Below are positions 16,991 through 24,293 of a stretch of DNA of 64,000 nucleotides, piece by piece. The position numbers were made by a program, and so were the translations under genes. A model generated the notes under the pieces. It saw only the letters and a list, made by a program, of their open reading frames with translations, searched no databases and was not told where the DNA came from. The stretch comes from Aurantiacibacter marinus. Lineage in GTDB: Bacteria; Pseudomonadota; Alphaproteobacteria; Sphingomonadales; Sphingomonadaceae. The stretch lies in assembly GCF_001021555.1 (NCBI RefSeq), contig NZ_LDCP01000001.1:806001-870000 (forward strand), written 5' to 3'. Position 1 is the stretch's first letter. The number at the start of each line of letters is the position of its first letter.

Positions 16991-17692
16991 ATGGCCACCT
17001 TCCGCAATATTGTCGTCCTGACCGGCGCAGGCATCAGCGCCGAAAGCGGCCTGAAGACCTTCCGTGCAGAGGACGGATTGTGGGAGGACCATCCGGTCGA
17101 AGAAGTCGCAACGCCTGAAGGTTTTGCCCGCGATCCTGATCTGGTGCAGCGCTTTTATGACGAGCGGCGCGCGCAGGTGCTGGCGGCGCAGCCCAACGCT
17201 GCGCATGAGGCGCTTGGGCGACTGGACCGTGAGTTCGGCGGTGAACTGCTGATCGTCACGCAGAATTTCGACGATCTCCACACGCGCGGCGGCGCGGAGC
17301 GGGTGCTGCACATGCATGGCGAGGCGCTGAGCGCATGGTGCACCGCCTGCGATGCACGCCATCCGTGGCGAGGAACTCTGCGCGATGGCCCGCCATGCCC
17401 CTCGTGCGGAGCGGCAGCGATGCGCCCCGATATCGTGTGGTTCGGTGAAATGCCGTATCAGATGGACCGCATTTTCGCTTCGCTCTCAGCGGCAGACCTG
17501 TTCGTCAGCATCGGCACCAGCGGCGCGGTCTATCCGGCAGCGGGTTTCGTGCAGGCCGCCAGCGACACCGGTTCGCGGACCTTGGAACTGAACCTGGAAC
17601 GCAGCGCCGGTTCGCACCGGTTCGATGAAACACGGCTCGGCCCGGCGAGTGAGTTGGTGCCGGAGTGGGTGGATGCGGTGTTAGGTGAGTGA
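16991..17692 (+). CDS. cobB: NAD-dependent protein deacylase, sirtuin (SIRT5-type)
   Basis: 233 residues. It removes acyl groups from lysines using NAD. Signatures: GAGISAESGLKTFRAEDGLW, TQNFDDLHTRGG, catalytic His in HMHGE, and a structural zinc site formed by CTAC and CPSC. The Y-x-x-R motif in RFYDERRAQV is the one that in SIRT5 and E. coli CobB permits removal of acidic acyl groups such as succinyl, so desuccinylase activity is plausible. The open frame extends to 16883, but ATG 16991 gives the family N-terminus. The next gene begins immediately at the stop. Confidence 0.93.
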   Translation: MATFRNIVVLTGAGISAESGLKTFRAEDGLWEDHPVEEVATPEGFARDPDLVQRFYDERRAQVLAAQPNAAHEALGRLDREFGGELLIVTQNFDDLHTRGGAERVLHMHGEALSAWCTACDARHPWRGTLRDGPPCPSCGAAAMRPDIVWFGEMPYQMDRIFASLSAADLFVSIGTSGAVYPAAGFVQAASDTGSRTLELNLERSAGSHRFDETRLGPASELVPEWVDAVLGE

Positions 17693-17932
17693 TTGGGCCA
17701 AACGGCGCAGTGCATGCAGGTAGGCAAAAGCTACCGGGTGGTGCTCGATACGCCGGCTATTTGTATGGCGGGATTTGTTTGCGGCGAGCAGGTCACGCTG
17801 AGGCATGTCGGTTACAGTCACTACGACTGCTCGCATATCTACCTGTTTGACACGAAAGAGGGCGCAGAGAGGCGGTTCTGGTTGCATGACGATTCAGGGC
17901 TGGAAGAACTGACCAACATGTTTTTGGAGTGA
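17693..17932 (+). CDS. small Cys/His-containing hypothetical protein
   Basis: 79 residues if started at the TTG that directly follows the sirtuin stop; AGGTGA lies about five bases before it. An ATG at 17714 would give 72 residues. It has four Cys and several His (ICMAGFVCGE, HYDCSHIY), could bind a metal, and ends in an acidic helix. I recognise no family. The abutting start suggests cotranslation with the sirtuin; a functional link is only inference. Confidence 0.5.
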   Translation: MGQTAQCMQVGKSYRVVLDTPAICMAGFVCGEQVTLRHVGYSHYDCSHIYLFDTKEGAERRFWLHDDSGLEELTNMFLE

Positions 17933-18050
17933 AAATCGACGTTCGCGCCGGTCGCAATTCAGGAAGAACACCCCCCGCAAGCCGCATTCTTTACAATCAC
18001 CAGCGTCCGCATGCGGCAATGTGTGAATGGAGTCTTGGGTAAATAAAGTG

Positions 18051-18084
18051 CTGGCGGGCTGATCCCAGGGATACAGCCCGCCAG
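18051..18084 (-). terminator. terminator of the secreted protein gene at 18101-18562
   Basis: A perfect 10-bp stem CTGGCGGGCT (18051-18060)/AGCCCGCCAG (18075-18084) lies just past the minus-strand stop, followed on that strand by CACTTTATTT. Confidence 0.75.
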
Positions 18085-18100
18085 ACTTCGATGACTGGAC

Positions 18101-18562
18101 TTAGTCGTTGAATTCAAGTTCGCGCAGCATGTACACGCCTTGAATCTCGCGGATCTCGTTGTAAATGTTGACCACGGTTTCGTTGGAGCGATTCATGTTC
18201 GCCTCACCCCAGGCAGCCATGAATTCATCATAGCGTGCGCGAGAAGGCTGCATGTTTTCGCCCGGGAAAGTGATGACCAGCATCAGATGAAAATCGCCGC
18301 TGCTTGGGGCCATATTCGTATAAATGCCATAATCGGTGATGTGGCCAAGTCCCTTGGCGATCTCGTTGGCGGCAACCCAGGTGGTTTCCAAGCCTGCAAG
18401 ATAGGTATTCAGCTGGCCCGGCTCGATACGCACCGTGGTCAGTTCGACGACTGATTCGGAATATTCGTAGTCTTCGTATTCGCGCACCTGCGCCGAAGCC
18501 GGAGCCGCGACCACCGTTGCTGCCAGCGCGAATGCCATGCTGCCGAGAATCAGATTTTTCAT
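18101..18562 (-). CDS. periplasmic hypothetical protein
   Basis: 153 residues. A Sec signal (MKNLILGSMAFALAATV, cleavage near ASAQ) precedes an acidic Tyr/Glu segment and a mature domain whose phrases (RIEPGQLNTYLAGLETTW, FHLMLVITFPG, YDEFMAAWGEANMN) resemble small dimeric alpha/beta-barrel-like proteins of the NIPSNAP/ABM kind; this is a guess. Start taken at 18562 because it gives the signal peptide. It has its own terminator and is probably monocistronic. Function unknown. Confidence 0.65.
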   Translation of the reverse strand: MKNLILGSMAFALAATVVAAPASAQVREYEDYEYSESVVELTTVRIEPGQLNTYLAGLETTWVAANEIAKGLGHITDYGIYTNMAPSSGDFHLMLVITFPGENMQPSRARYDEFMAAWGEANMNRSNETVVNIYNEIREIQGVYMLRELEFND

Positions 18563-18690
18563 AATAGTCCCCCAATGTGAATCGCACGCCAAAAGTGACG
18601 TGCTTCAGCCAAGGAGCGGGCGACCCATCCTGTCATAATGGACCACCCCCGGACGCCCCGATAAGTCCACGAAAATGCTTTAGTTGTCAA

Positions 18691-19506
18691 TCAGACAGAA
18701 ATTGCGCCGCATCCGCGGCATGCTGGATCCTTTGCGATATTCAACGTTCGCATACCAGGTTTCAGCCCGTCCATCAGATGCAGCTTTCCCCAGCCTGAAT
18801 CTCCCATTCCGCCGGTCCCGCTCACCAGAATGCGCACTGCCTGCATGGCGGCAAAGGTGCCGACCCAGCCGACCATCGCGCCCAGAACGCCGTCTTCGGC
18901 GCATGTGTCGCAGTCCTCCGCATCAAAAGCGTCGCCTACGAAGCAGCGGTAGCAAGGTTGATCGGGCAGATGTCCGGCAAAGGCTCCGACCTGACCCTGA
19001 AAACGGCCCACTGCTGCCGATAGAAGCGGTACGCGGGCAGTTGTGCACGCATCGGATACGGCAAGGCGCGTGGCGAAATTGTCCGTGCCATCCAGCACAA
19101 GATCCGCGCCAGACACCATCGCGCCTACATTGTCCGCCGTAATCCGCGTGTCATGAATGGTCACGCCCAGCCTATCATCGAAATTGGCGAGCCAGCGGCG
19201 GGCGGACACGGCCTTGCCGTGGCCGATGTCGCGGACGGTGTAGATTGTCTGGCGTTGCAGATTGCTGGCCGATACCTTGTCGTCATCCACCAGCGTCAAT
19301 TGTCCGATGCCGGCGCCAGCAAGATATTGCAGTGCCGGGGCACCGATCCCGCCAAGCCCCACCAGCATGACATGGCTACGTGCCAAAGCGGCCTGACCTG
19401 CGCCGCCGATTTCGGGCAGCACGATGTGCCGCGCGTAGCGATCCAGCCGGTCGGCGGACAGCGGATGCGGGTGGGCCTGGGAGTGGGGAGGGGGATCGTC
19501 GTTCAT
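18691..19506 (-). CDS. moeB: ThiF/MoeB/HesA-family adenylyltransferase
   Basis: 271 residues. This E1-like family adenylates the C-terminal Gly of ThiS or MoaD. The start RYARHIVLPEIGGAGQ, nucleotide motif GLGGIGAPALQYLAGAGIG, DDDKVSASNLQRQ, and DGTDNFATRLAVSDAC are diagnostic; CYRC and a terminal CRGC provide the zinc site, with a Cys-rich loop CDTCAED between. The symbol is uncertain: no thiS or moaD is nearby to tell ThiF from MoeB, and there is no C-terminal rhodanese domain. Start 19506 (MNDDPP) is preferred to the in-frame 19518. Confidence 0.85.
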   Translation of the reverse strand: MNDDPPPHSQAHPHPLSADRLDRYARHIVLPEIGGAGQAALARSHVMLVGLGGIGAPALQYLAGAGIGQLTLVDDDKVSASNLQRQTIYTVRDIGHGKAVSARRWLANFDDRLGVTIHDTRITADNVGAMVSGADLVLDGTDNFATRLAVSDACTTARVPLLSAAVGRFQGQVGAFAGHLPDQPCYRCFVGDAFDAEDCDTCAEDGVLGAMVGWVGTFAAMQAVRILVSGTGGMGDSGWGKLHLMDGLKPGMRTLNIAKDPACRGCGAISV

Positions 19507-19559
19507 CGCGGTCCACACCTAGTGGCATTTGCGCGCGGGTAAAGCGGGGGACACAGCAA

Positions 19560-19976
19560 TCAGGCGAGCTGTGCCAGCGGCAGCAAGCGCGAATCGAGCA
19601 GCGCAGCGGTACGATGCGCGAGGATCGCCTCCATCTTCGGCTCCTGCGCGAAGGCGAAAAACGATTCGAGTGAGGATTGCTCGACCAGCATGGCCAAATC
19701 CCACTGCTCGTCTTCCGGGCCGATCAGAAAACGCCCGGCTTCTCCCTTGAAAAGCAACCGGCCGCCGCTCGCCTCCAGCAGAGGCTGGACCTGCTTGGTG
19801 TAGAGATCATAGGCCTTTGCGCCGCTGATGGGCTCGGCGGGCGCAAGCTGCGGAGCATGCGAATAGTCCGCTACTTCCCGAAAACGCAGCAGGTTGAGCA
19901 TCACGAGGGGCCCCCGAATTCCGCGCATGACGAGCGCCCGCGCGGCATCCTGGGTCGTATCGAGATAAGCGGTCAT
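19560..19976 (-). CDS. DUF1330-like protein
   Basis: 138 residues, no signal peptide. Phrases such as GPLVMLNLLRFRE, AYDLYTKQVQPLLEASGGRLLFKGEA, WDLAMLVEQSSLESFFAFAQEP fit DUF1330, a small ferredoxin-like dimeric alpha/beta-barrel fold of unknown role. It is 53 nt upstream of the ThiF-like gene on the same strand, so cotranscription is possible. The upstream side is the long non-coding stretch next to dnaA. Confidence 0.75.
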   Translation of the reverse strand: MTAYLDTTQDAARALVMRGIRGPLVMLNLLRFREVADYSHAPQLAPAEPISGAKAYDLYTKQVQPLLEASGGRLLFKGEAGRFLIGPEDEQWDLAMLVEQSSLESFFAFAQEPKMEAILAHRTAALLDSRLLPLAQLA

Positions 19977-20324
19977 GGGGTTTATGTCCTGTCGTGCGGA
20001 AAGCGGGTGGGGGCCGTCCTACATCCTGTGGATGGTGGCAGCCATGCTCCGGTCATGGTTCTGTCTGTTCAAAACCCAAAAAGCGCGCTTTTGCCGGCAA
20101 AGTGTCACCCTGTACGCGTGAGCTTCAAGGCGATGAAAACACCAAGGAAACCGCCCCTTCAGGCAGGGTTACAGGGTGTAACCTTTGTCACCCTGTTGCC
20201 TGTGAATGAACCTGTGGATGGACCCGTGAAAATATGCGGACAAGCCTGTGGGCCGCGGCGGGAAAACCGCGCGGGGAGCCCTGTGGACCGTTTAGTGGAT
20301 CGATTGGGGGATGGCCGATGGACA
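19977..20324. other. non-coding stretch downstream of dnaA with DnaA-box-like and TGTMAC motifs
   Basis: About 350 nt with no convincing gene. It holds five CCTGTG-initial motifs (20025, 20199, 20211, 20245, 20280), two of them CCTGTGGATGG, whose complement CCATCCACA differs from the DnaA box TTATCCACA at the first two bases. It also holds the TGT(A/C)AC array listed separately. A replication-origin or DnaA-titration role is possible but unproven. Confidence 0.4.
20103..20199. repeat. two-copy TGT(A/C)AC array, copy 1 (dnaA side)
   Basis: TGTCACCCTG at 20103-20112, then a palindrome GGTTACA-GGG-TGTAACC at 20167-20183, followed directly by TTTGTCACCCTGTT. The same order, with the palindrome and following 14 bases identical apart from the 3-nt loop, occurs at 46515-46623 upstream of ruvA. 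Confidence 0.65.
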
Positions 20325-20355
20325 CCCGCCCCTTCCGCTTGCGGGAAGGGGCGGG
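20325..20355 (-). terminator. strong hairpin after dnaA
   Basis: A perfect 12-bp stem CCCGCCCCTTCC (20325-20336)/GGAAGGGGCGGG (20344-20355) with a 7-nt loop sits 10 nt past the dnaA stop. No T-run follows, so it may act as a weak or Rho-assisted terminator or as an mRNA 3'-end stabiliser. Confidence 0.6.
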
Positions 20356-20365
20356 GTCTACCTTC

Positions 20366-21769
20366 TCAGCTTTCCAATTGCCGCAGCAGGCTGCGCACGT
20401 CGCCGTCCATATCGGCATCGCGGGTGCGCAGGTCTTCGATCAGGCGCACAGCATGGATCACAGTCGAGTGATCGCGCCCACCGAACTTGCGCCCGATTTC
20501 GGGATAGCTGCGCGGGGTCAGGACCTTTGCCAGGTACATCGCCACCTGACGTGGACGGACCACGGCGCGGGCGCGGCGCTTGCTGCTCATTTCGCTGCGG
20601 TCGATGCGGTAGAACTGGCAGACGGTGCGCTGGATTTCGTCGATCGTGATCCGGCGGCGATTGGCGCTAAGGATATCGGTCAACTGTTCTTCAGCGAGCT
20701 GGAGCGACACTTCCTGACCGGTAAGCTGCGCATAGGCGATCAGCTTGTTCAAACCGCCGACCAGTTCGCGCACATTACGGCTGACGGTACGAGCCAGGAA
20801 ATCGATCACATCGGCGGGCACTTCCAGCGGAGCAAAGCGGGTGAGCTTGCTTTCCAGAATGGCGCGGCGCAGCTCGATATCGGCAGGCTGGATGTCAGCA
20901 ACAAGGCCCATCGACAGGCGACTGAGGAGGCGCGGCTCCACCCCGTCCAGTGCCTGCGGTGCGCGGTCGGCGGCAAACACTAGGCGCTTTCCTTCGGCCA
21001 GCAGGGCATCGATTGTGTACAGCAGTTCTTCCTGCGCGGCGGCCTTGCCGATGATGAACTGGATGTCGTCCACCAGCAGCAGATCAAAAGCGCGCAGGCG
21101 GCCTTTGAATTCGATCATTTCGTTCGATTTCAGCGCCTGCACGAATTCCACCATGAATCGTTCTGCGCTGCAGTAGAAAATCCGCGCGCGGGGGAAGGCC
21201 TGCAAATAGGAATGACCGATGGCGTGCATCAGGTGGGTCTTGCCCTGCCCTGTCGCGGCCTTGAGATAAAGCGGGCTGAACTGCGGCTTTTCCGCCTTGG
21301 ACATGCGCTCTGCAGCGTTCTTTGCCAGCACATTGCCTGTGCCCGTTACGAAAGCCGCAAACGTCTGTGTCGGGTCCAGACCCACGGACGAAGTGAAGCC
21401 ATCGTCGCCGATCGATTCCATCGCCATCGTCGCATCATTGGCGGCGCGGTGGCCAAAGCCATCCTGCCCGCGCAGATCGAAGTCGGCGATCTTCCGGCGG
21501 CCCGGATGCACCTGAATTGAGATGTGACGAACTTCGGAGGACGCGATCTTCCACGCCAGCGAAAGGCGGTCGTGATAGCGATCCTTCACCCAATTGGCGG
21601 AAAATTCAGTCGGCAGGAAAAGGTCGAGTGTCCCATTGTCCTGGTTGAGTTTGCCCAGCTGGATTGGCTTGACCCACTGCGTGAACAATTGGTGGCCCAA
21701 ATCCTTGCGCAGTCCTTGGCAAATATCCGACCAGTCGGCGGCCAAGTCTGCGGCTTGTTGATCTTCCAT
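20366..21769 (-). CDS. dnaA: chromosomal replication initiator DnaA
   Basis: 467 residues. DnaA binds oriC and opens the duplex. Domain I is at about 1-75 (DLGHQLFTQWVKPIQ), a short linker follows, and the AAA+ domain has Walker A as A-x4-GKT (AATGQGKTHLM, residues about 171-181; the first Gly of the usual GGVGLGKT is Ala), Walker B LLLVDDIQFI and sensor RLLSRLSMGLVADI. Domain IV has RPRQVAMYLAKVL and GRKFGGRDHSTVIHA. The frame runs open to 21931, but ATG 21769 preceded by GAGGGAAGC is the family start. Upstream lies a 400-nt region with several GANTC sites. Confidence 0.97.
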   Translation of the reverse strand: MEDQQAADLAADWSDICQGLRKDLGHQLFTQWVKPIQLGKLNQDNGTLDLFLPTEFSANWVKDRYHDRLSLAWKIASSEVRHISIQVHPGRRKIADFDLRGQDGFGHRAANDATMAMESIGDDGFTSSVGLDPTQTFAAFVTGTGNVLAKNAAERMSKAEKPQFSPLYLKAATGQGKTHLMHAIGHSYLQAFPRARIFYCSAERFMVEFVQALKSNEMIEFKGRLRAFDLLLVDDIQFIIGKAAAQEELLYTIDALLAEGKRLVFAADRAPQALDGVEPRLLSRLSMGLVADIQPADIELRRAILESKLTRFAPLEVPADVIDFLARTVSRNVRELVGGLNKLIAYAQLTGQEVSLQLAEEQLTDILSANRRRITIDEIQRTVCQFYRIDRSEMSSKRRARAVVRPRQVAMYLAKVLTPRSYPEIGRKFGGRDHSTVIHAVRLIEDLRTRDADMDGDVRSLLRQLES

Positions 21770-22186
21770 GCTTCCCTCAGTCCCGTTCTTTTTTACCGCG
21801 CATTTGCGCGTGACGTGCTGACCCATCCGAATCATCGTATGAACCCTGATGCTCTTGCCGGTCCGATCAGCCCCCAGTTTCCATCTGCGCGTCAGACAAA
21901 ACTTCCCCAACCAGTGCCTCGGACCGGGCACCGGATCTTTCGCGCAGATAGCTCTTCAAAATCAAACAGCGGCTGTGTGAGCCATTGTCTGATTACTGTT
22001 ATGAACATCTTGTCAGAACGGGCAAGGCTCGGGCAGCGAATTTATTAAAATTTAGGATATTGACTCGCCGCAAAGCCGCAGACTTCCATTCAAGTCACTG
22101 TTTTATATGAATAATTTTGTGACAGTCGCGCGAATCGCGGGAATCCCTTACTTTTATGGCAAATTTCGGCAGGGTGTTTGCAGATG
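21770..22186 (-). promoter_or_regulatory. long dnaA upstream region, AT-rich, with GANTC sites
   Basis: About 415 non-coding nt between the rpsT terminator and dnaA. The part 22030-22130 is clearly AT-richer than its surroundings. GANTC, the CcrM methylation target of alphaproteobacteria, occurs at 22062, 22132 and 22141, with another GAATC near 21829. In Caulobacter, methylation state controls dnaA transcription; the same use here is inference. I saw no canonical TTATCCACA box. Confidence 0.5.
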
Positions 22187-22218
22187 TAAAAAAGGGGCCC
22201 GCGCAAAACACGGGCCCC
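22187..22218 (-). terminator. rpsT terminator
   Basis: GGGGCCCG (22194-22201) pairs perfectly with CGGGCCCC (22211-22218). On the minus strand it is followed by six T (22188-22193). It cleanly separates rpsT from dnaA. Confidence 0.9.
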
Positions 22219-22280
22219 GTTCTAATTTCGTTCTGTAAAGCAATCCGACGGCTGCCTTAACAGGCCCGTCGATCCGCGAA

Positions 22281-22541
22281 TCAGAGAGCGGCGATTCGCT
22301 TGGAAAGGCGGCTCATCTTGCGCGCTGCAGTATTCTTGTGGATCACACCCTTGGATACGCCCTTGGCGATTTCCGGCTGGGCAACTTTCAGCGCTTCGGC
22401 AGCGGCTTTCTTGTCACCTTCGGTGCAGGCCGTTTCGACCTTTTTCACGAAGCCACGGATGCGGCTTTTGCGGGCGCCGTTGATGACGGCCCGGTTATCG
22501 TTGCGGCGGATGCGCTTTTTGGCTTGCGGCGTATTGGCCAT
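22281..22541 (-). CDS. rpsT: 30S ribosomal protein S20
   Basis: 86 residues: [17 protein letters not shown] at the start, [12 protein letters not shown] in the middle and [18 protein letters not shown] near the end, the bS20 pattern of basic helices that bind 16S rRNA. GGAACG precedes the ATG. It lies between mutM and dnaA on the same strand, ends in its own strong terminator, and has 146 nt upstream for a promoter. Confidence 0.97.
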   Translation of the reverse strand: MANTPQAKKRIRRNDNRAVINGARKSRIRGFVKKVETACTEGDKKAAAEALKVAQPEIAKGVSKGVIHKNTAARKMSRLSKRIAAL

Positions 22542-22687
22542 GTTCGTTCCTGTCTTTCAGCCGCCCGCAAGCGGCCGGTCCTTGGTCTTTGTATGAATCG
22601 GTAAACGCAGCGCCCAAGCGCCGGAAAGGGGGCCACATAGGGCGCACGCGGGATGAGGTCAAGGATTCGCTGTGCGTGGCAGACCGG

Positions 22688-23503
22688 CTATGTCTGGCAG
22701 ACCGGGCAGTGCCAGGTTGATCTGCCGCCCTGCACGGTGCGCCGGATAACGCCGCCATCGCCATGAACACAAGGCTCACCTTCGCGGCCATAGACTTGAA
22801 AGCGGGTCGCAAAATAACCGAGTTCACCGTCCGGGCGGGCATAATCGCGCAAGGAAGAGCCGCCATCGATGATCGATTGTTCGAGTACATCGCGAATCGC
22901 GGGCACCAGCTTTTCCAGCGCGGGCCGGAACACGCGGCCACCAGCCTTGCGCGGATTGATCCCGGCGCGGAACAGCGCCTCGCATACATATATATTGCCG
23001 AGACCTGCAATCACCCGCTGGTCGAGCAGCAGCAATTTGATCGCCTGCTTGCGCCCTTTCAGCGCCGTGCGCAGGTGATCGACGCTAAGCCCGTCACCCA
23101 GCGGTTCCGGCCCCATCGCGGCGAAGGCGGGCCATTCGTAGAGTGCAGGGGTATCGACCAGATCGACATAGCCAAAGCGGCGCGGATCATTGAGCGCGAA
23201 GCGGTGGTTTGCTGTTTCCAGCACCAGATGATCATGCTTGTCCGGCGTATCAGGGTCGATCCGCCAGCGCCCGCTCATGCCCAGATGGAAGATCATGGTC
23301 GTTGCGCGGTCGGTATGGATGAGGCCATATTTCGCCCGCCGACCGAGCGAGGACACCCTTGCTCCGCTCAGAGATTGCACAAACCCTTCGGGAAAGGGAA
23401 AGCGCATATCGGGCCGGTTCAGCACCAGCCGCTCGATCCGCTGACCGTCCAGAAAACGCGCAAGACCGCGTACAGTAGTTTCGACTTCGGGAAGTTCAGG
23501 CAT
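22688..23503 (-). CDS. mutM: formamidopyrimidine-DNA glycosylase
   Basis: 271 residues beginning MPELPEVET, where Pro1 after Met removal is the catalytic nucleophile. It excises 8-oxoguanine and FapyG. The H2TH region (QRVIAGLGNIYVCEALFRAGI) and intercalation loop are intact. The C-terminal zinc finger is odd: the second pair CPVC is normal, but the first reads CVHGDGG, with only one Cys and one extra residue, so one zinc ligand is missing or replaced by His or Asp. The start at 23503 removes a 12-residue extension that would block the N-terminal Pro. Confidence 0.95.
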   Translation of the reverse strand: MPELPEVETTVRGLARFLDGQRIERLVLNRPDMRFPFPEGFVQSLSGARVSSLGRRAKYGLIHTDRATTMIFHLGMSGRWRIDPDTPDKHDHLVLETANHRFALNDPRRFGYVDLVDTPALYEWPAFAAMGPEPLGDGLSVDHLRTALKGRKQAIKLLLLDQRVIAGLGNIYVCEALFRAGINPRKAGGRVFRPALEKLVPAIRDVLEQSIIDGGSSLRDYARPDGELGYFATRFQVYGREGEPCVHGDGGVIRRTVQGGRSTWHCPVCQT

Positions 23504-23559
23504 AATACAGTCCTCTATCACCCTTTGCGTGTTCGACAATTCCTCCTAAAGCCCAGCGC

Positions 23560-24291
23560 ATGAGTGATCAGGTTTCCTTCGGATATGAAGATGTCGCCCC
23601 GGAAGAGAAAACGGCCCGAGTTGGAGGCGTTTTTTCCAATGTCGCGAGCAAGTACGACATCATGAACGATGCCATGTCGGGCGGAATGCACCGATTATGG
23701 AAGGATCAGTTCGTTCGGCGGGTAAAGCCGCAGCCGGGCGAGGCGATCCTCGACATGGCGGGCGGCACGGGCGATATCGCTTTCCGCATGTCTGCCAAAG
23801 GCGCCGAAGTCGTCGTGGCCGATATCAATCAGGACATGCTCGATGTCGGGATTGAACGGGCGATGGAGCGGGGAATTGATGGCCTGACATGGTCTTGCCA
23901 GAATGCCGAAGAACTTTCCTATCCCGATCGTCATTTCGATGCCTACACCATCGTGTTCGGTATTCGGAACGTCACCCACATCGACCGTGCGCTGAAAGAA
24001 GCGCACCGGGTGCTGAAATATGGCGGACGGTTTTTCTGCATGGAATTCAGCACCACGCAGTGGGCGGGCTTCAAGGAGGCCTACGACCTGTACTCGCATC
24101 AATTGATGCCGCGCATCGGAAAGGCGATTGCCGATGATGAAGACAGTTATCGCTATCTCGCCGAATCTATCCGTCGCTTTCCGAAGCCACCCGTTTTCGA
24201 AGGCATGATCCGTGATGCCGGGTTCGAACGGACCAAGGTCGAAGAAATCCTTGGTGGCGCTGTCGCCATTCATTCGGGATGGAAGATCTAG
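23560..24291 (+). CDS. ubiE: ubiquinone/menaquinone biosynthesis C-methyltransferase
   Basis: 243 residues. UbiE methylates the quinone ring carbon during ubiquinone (and menaquinone) synthesis, using SAM. SAM-binding motif I is ILDMAGGTGDIAFRMS; the family signatures YDIMNDAMSGGMHRLWKD and YTIVFGIRNVTHIDRAL are complete. It diverges from mutM with a 56-nt gap and overlaps or abuts ubiB, the usual alphaproteobacterial mutM/ubiE-ubiB arrangement. Confidence 0.97.
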   Translation: MSDQVSFGYEDVAPEEKTARVGGVFSNVASKYDIMNDAMSGGMHRLWKDQFVRRVKPQPGEAILDMAGGTGDIAFRMSAKGAEVVVADINQDMLDVGIERAMERGIDGLTWSCQNAEELSYPDRHFDAYTIVFGIRNVTHIDRALKEAHRVLKYGGRFFCMEFSTTQWAGFKEAYDLYSHQLMPRIGKAIADDEDSYRYLAESIRRFPKPPVFEGMIRDAGFERTKVEEILGGAVAIHSGWKI

Positions 24292-24293
24292 GC

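Noticed and set aside
20167-20183. BirA operator
   Set aside because: BirA sites are longer and spaced differently (TTGT-AACC half-sites 14-16 nt apart), and no biotin genes are nearby.
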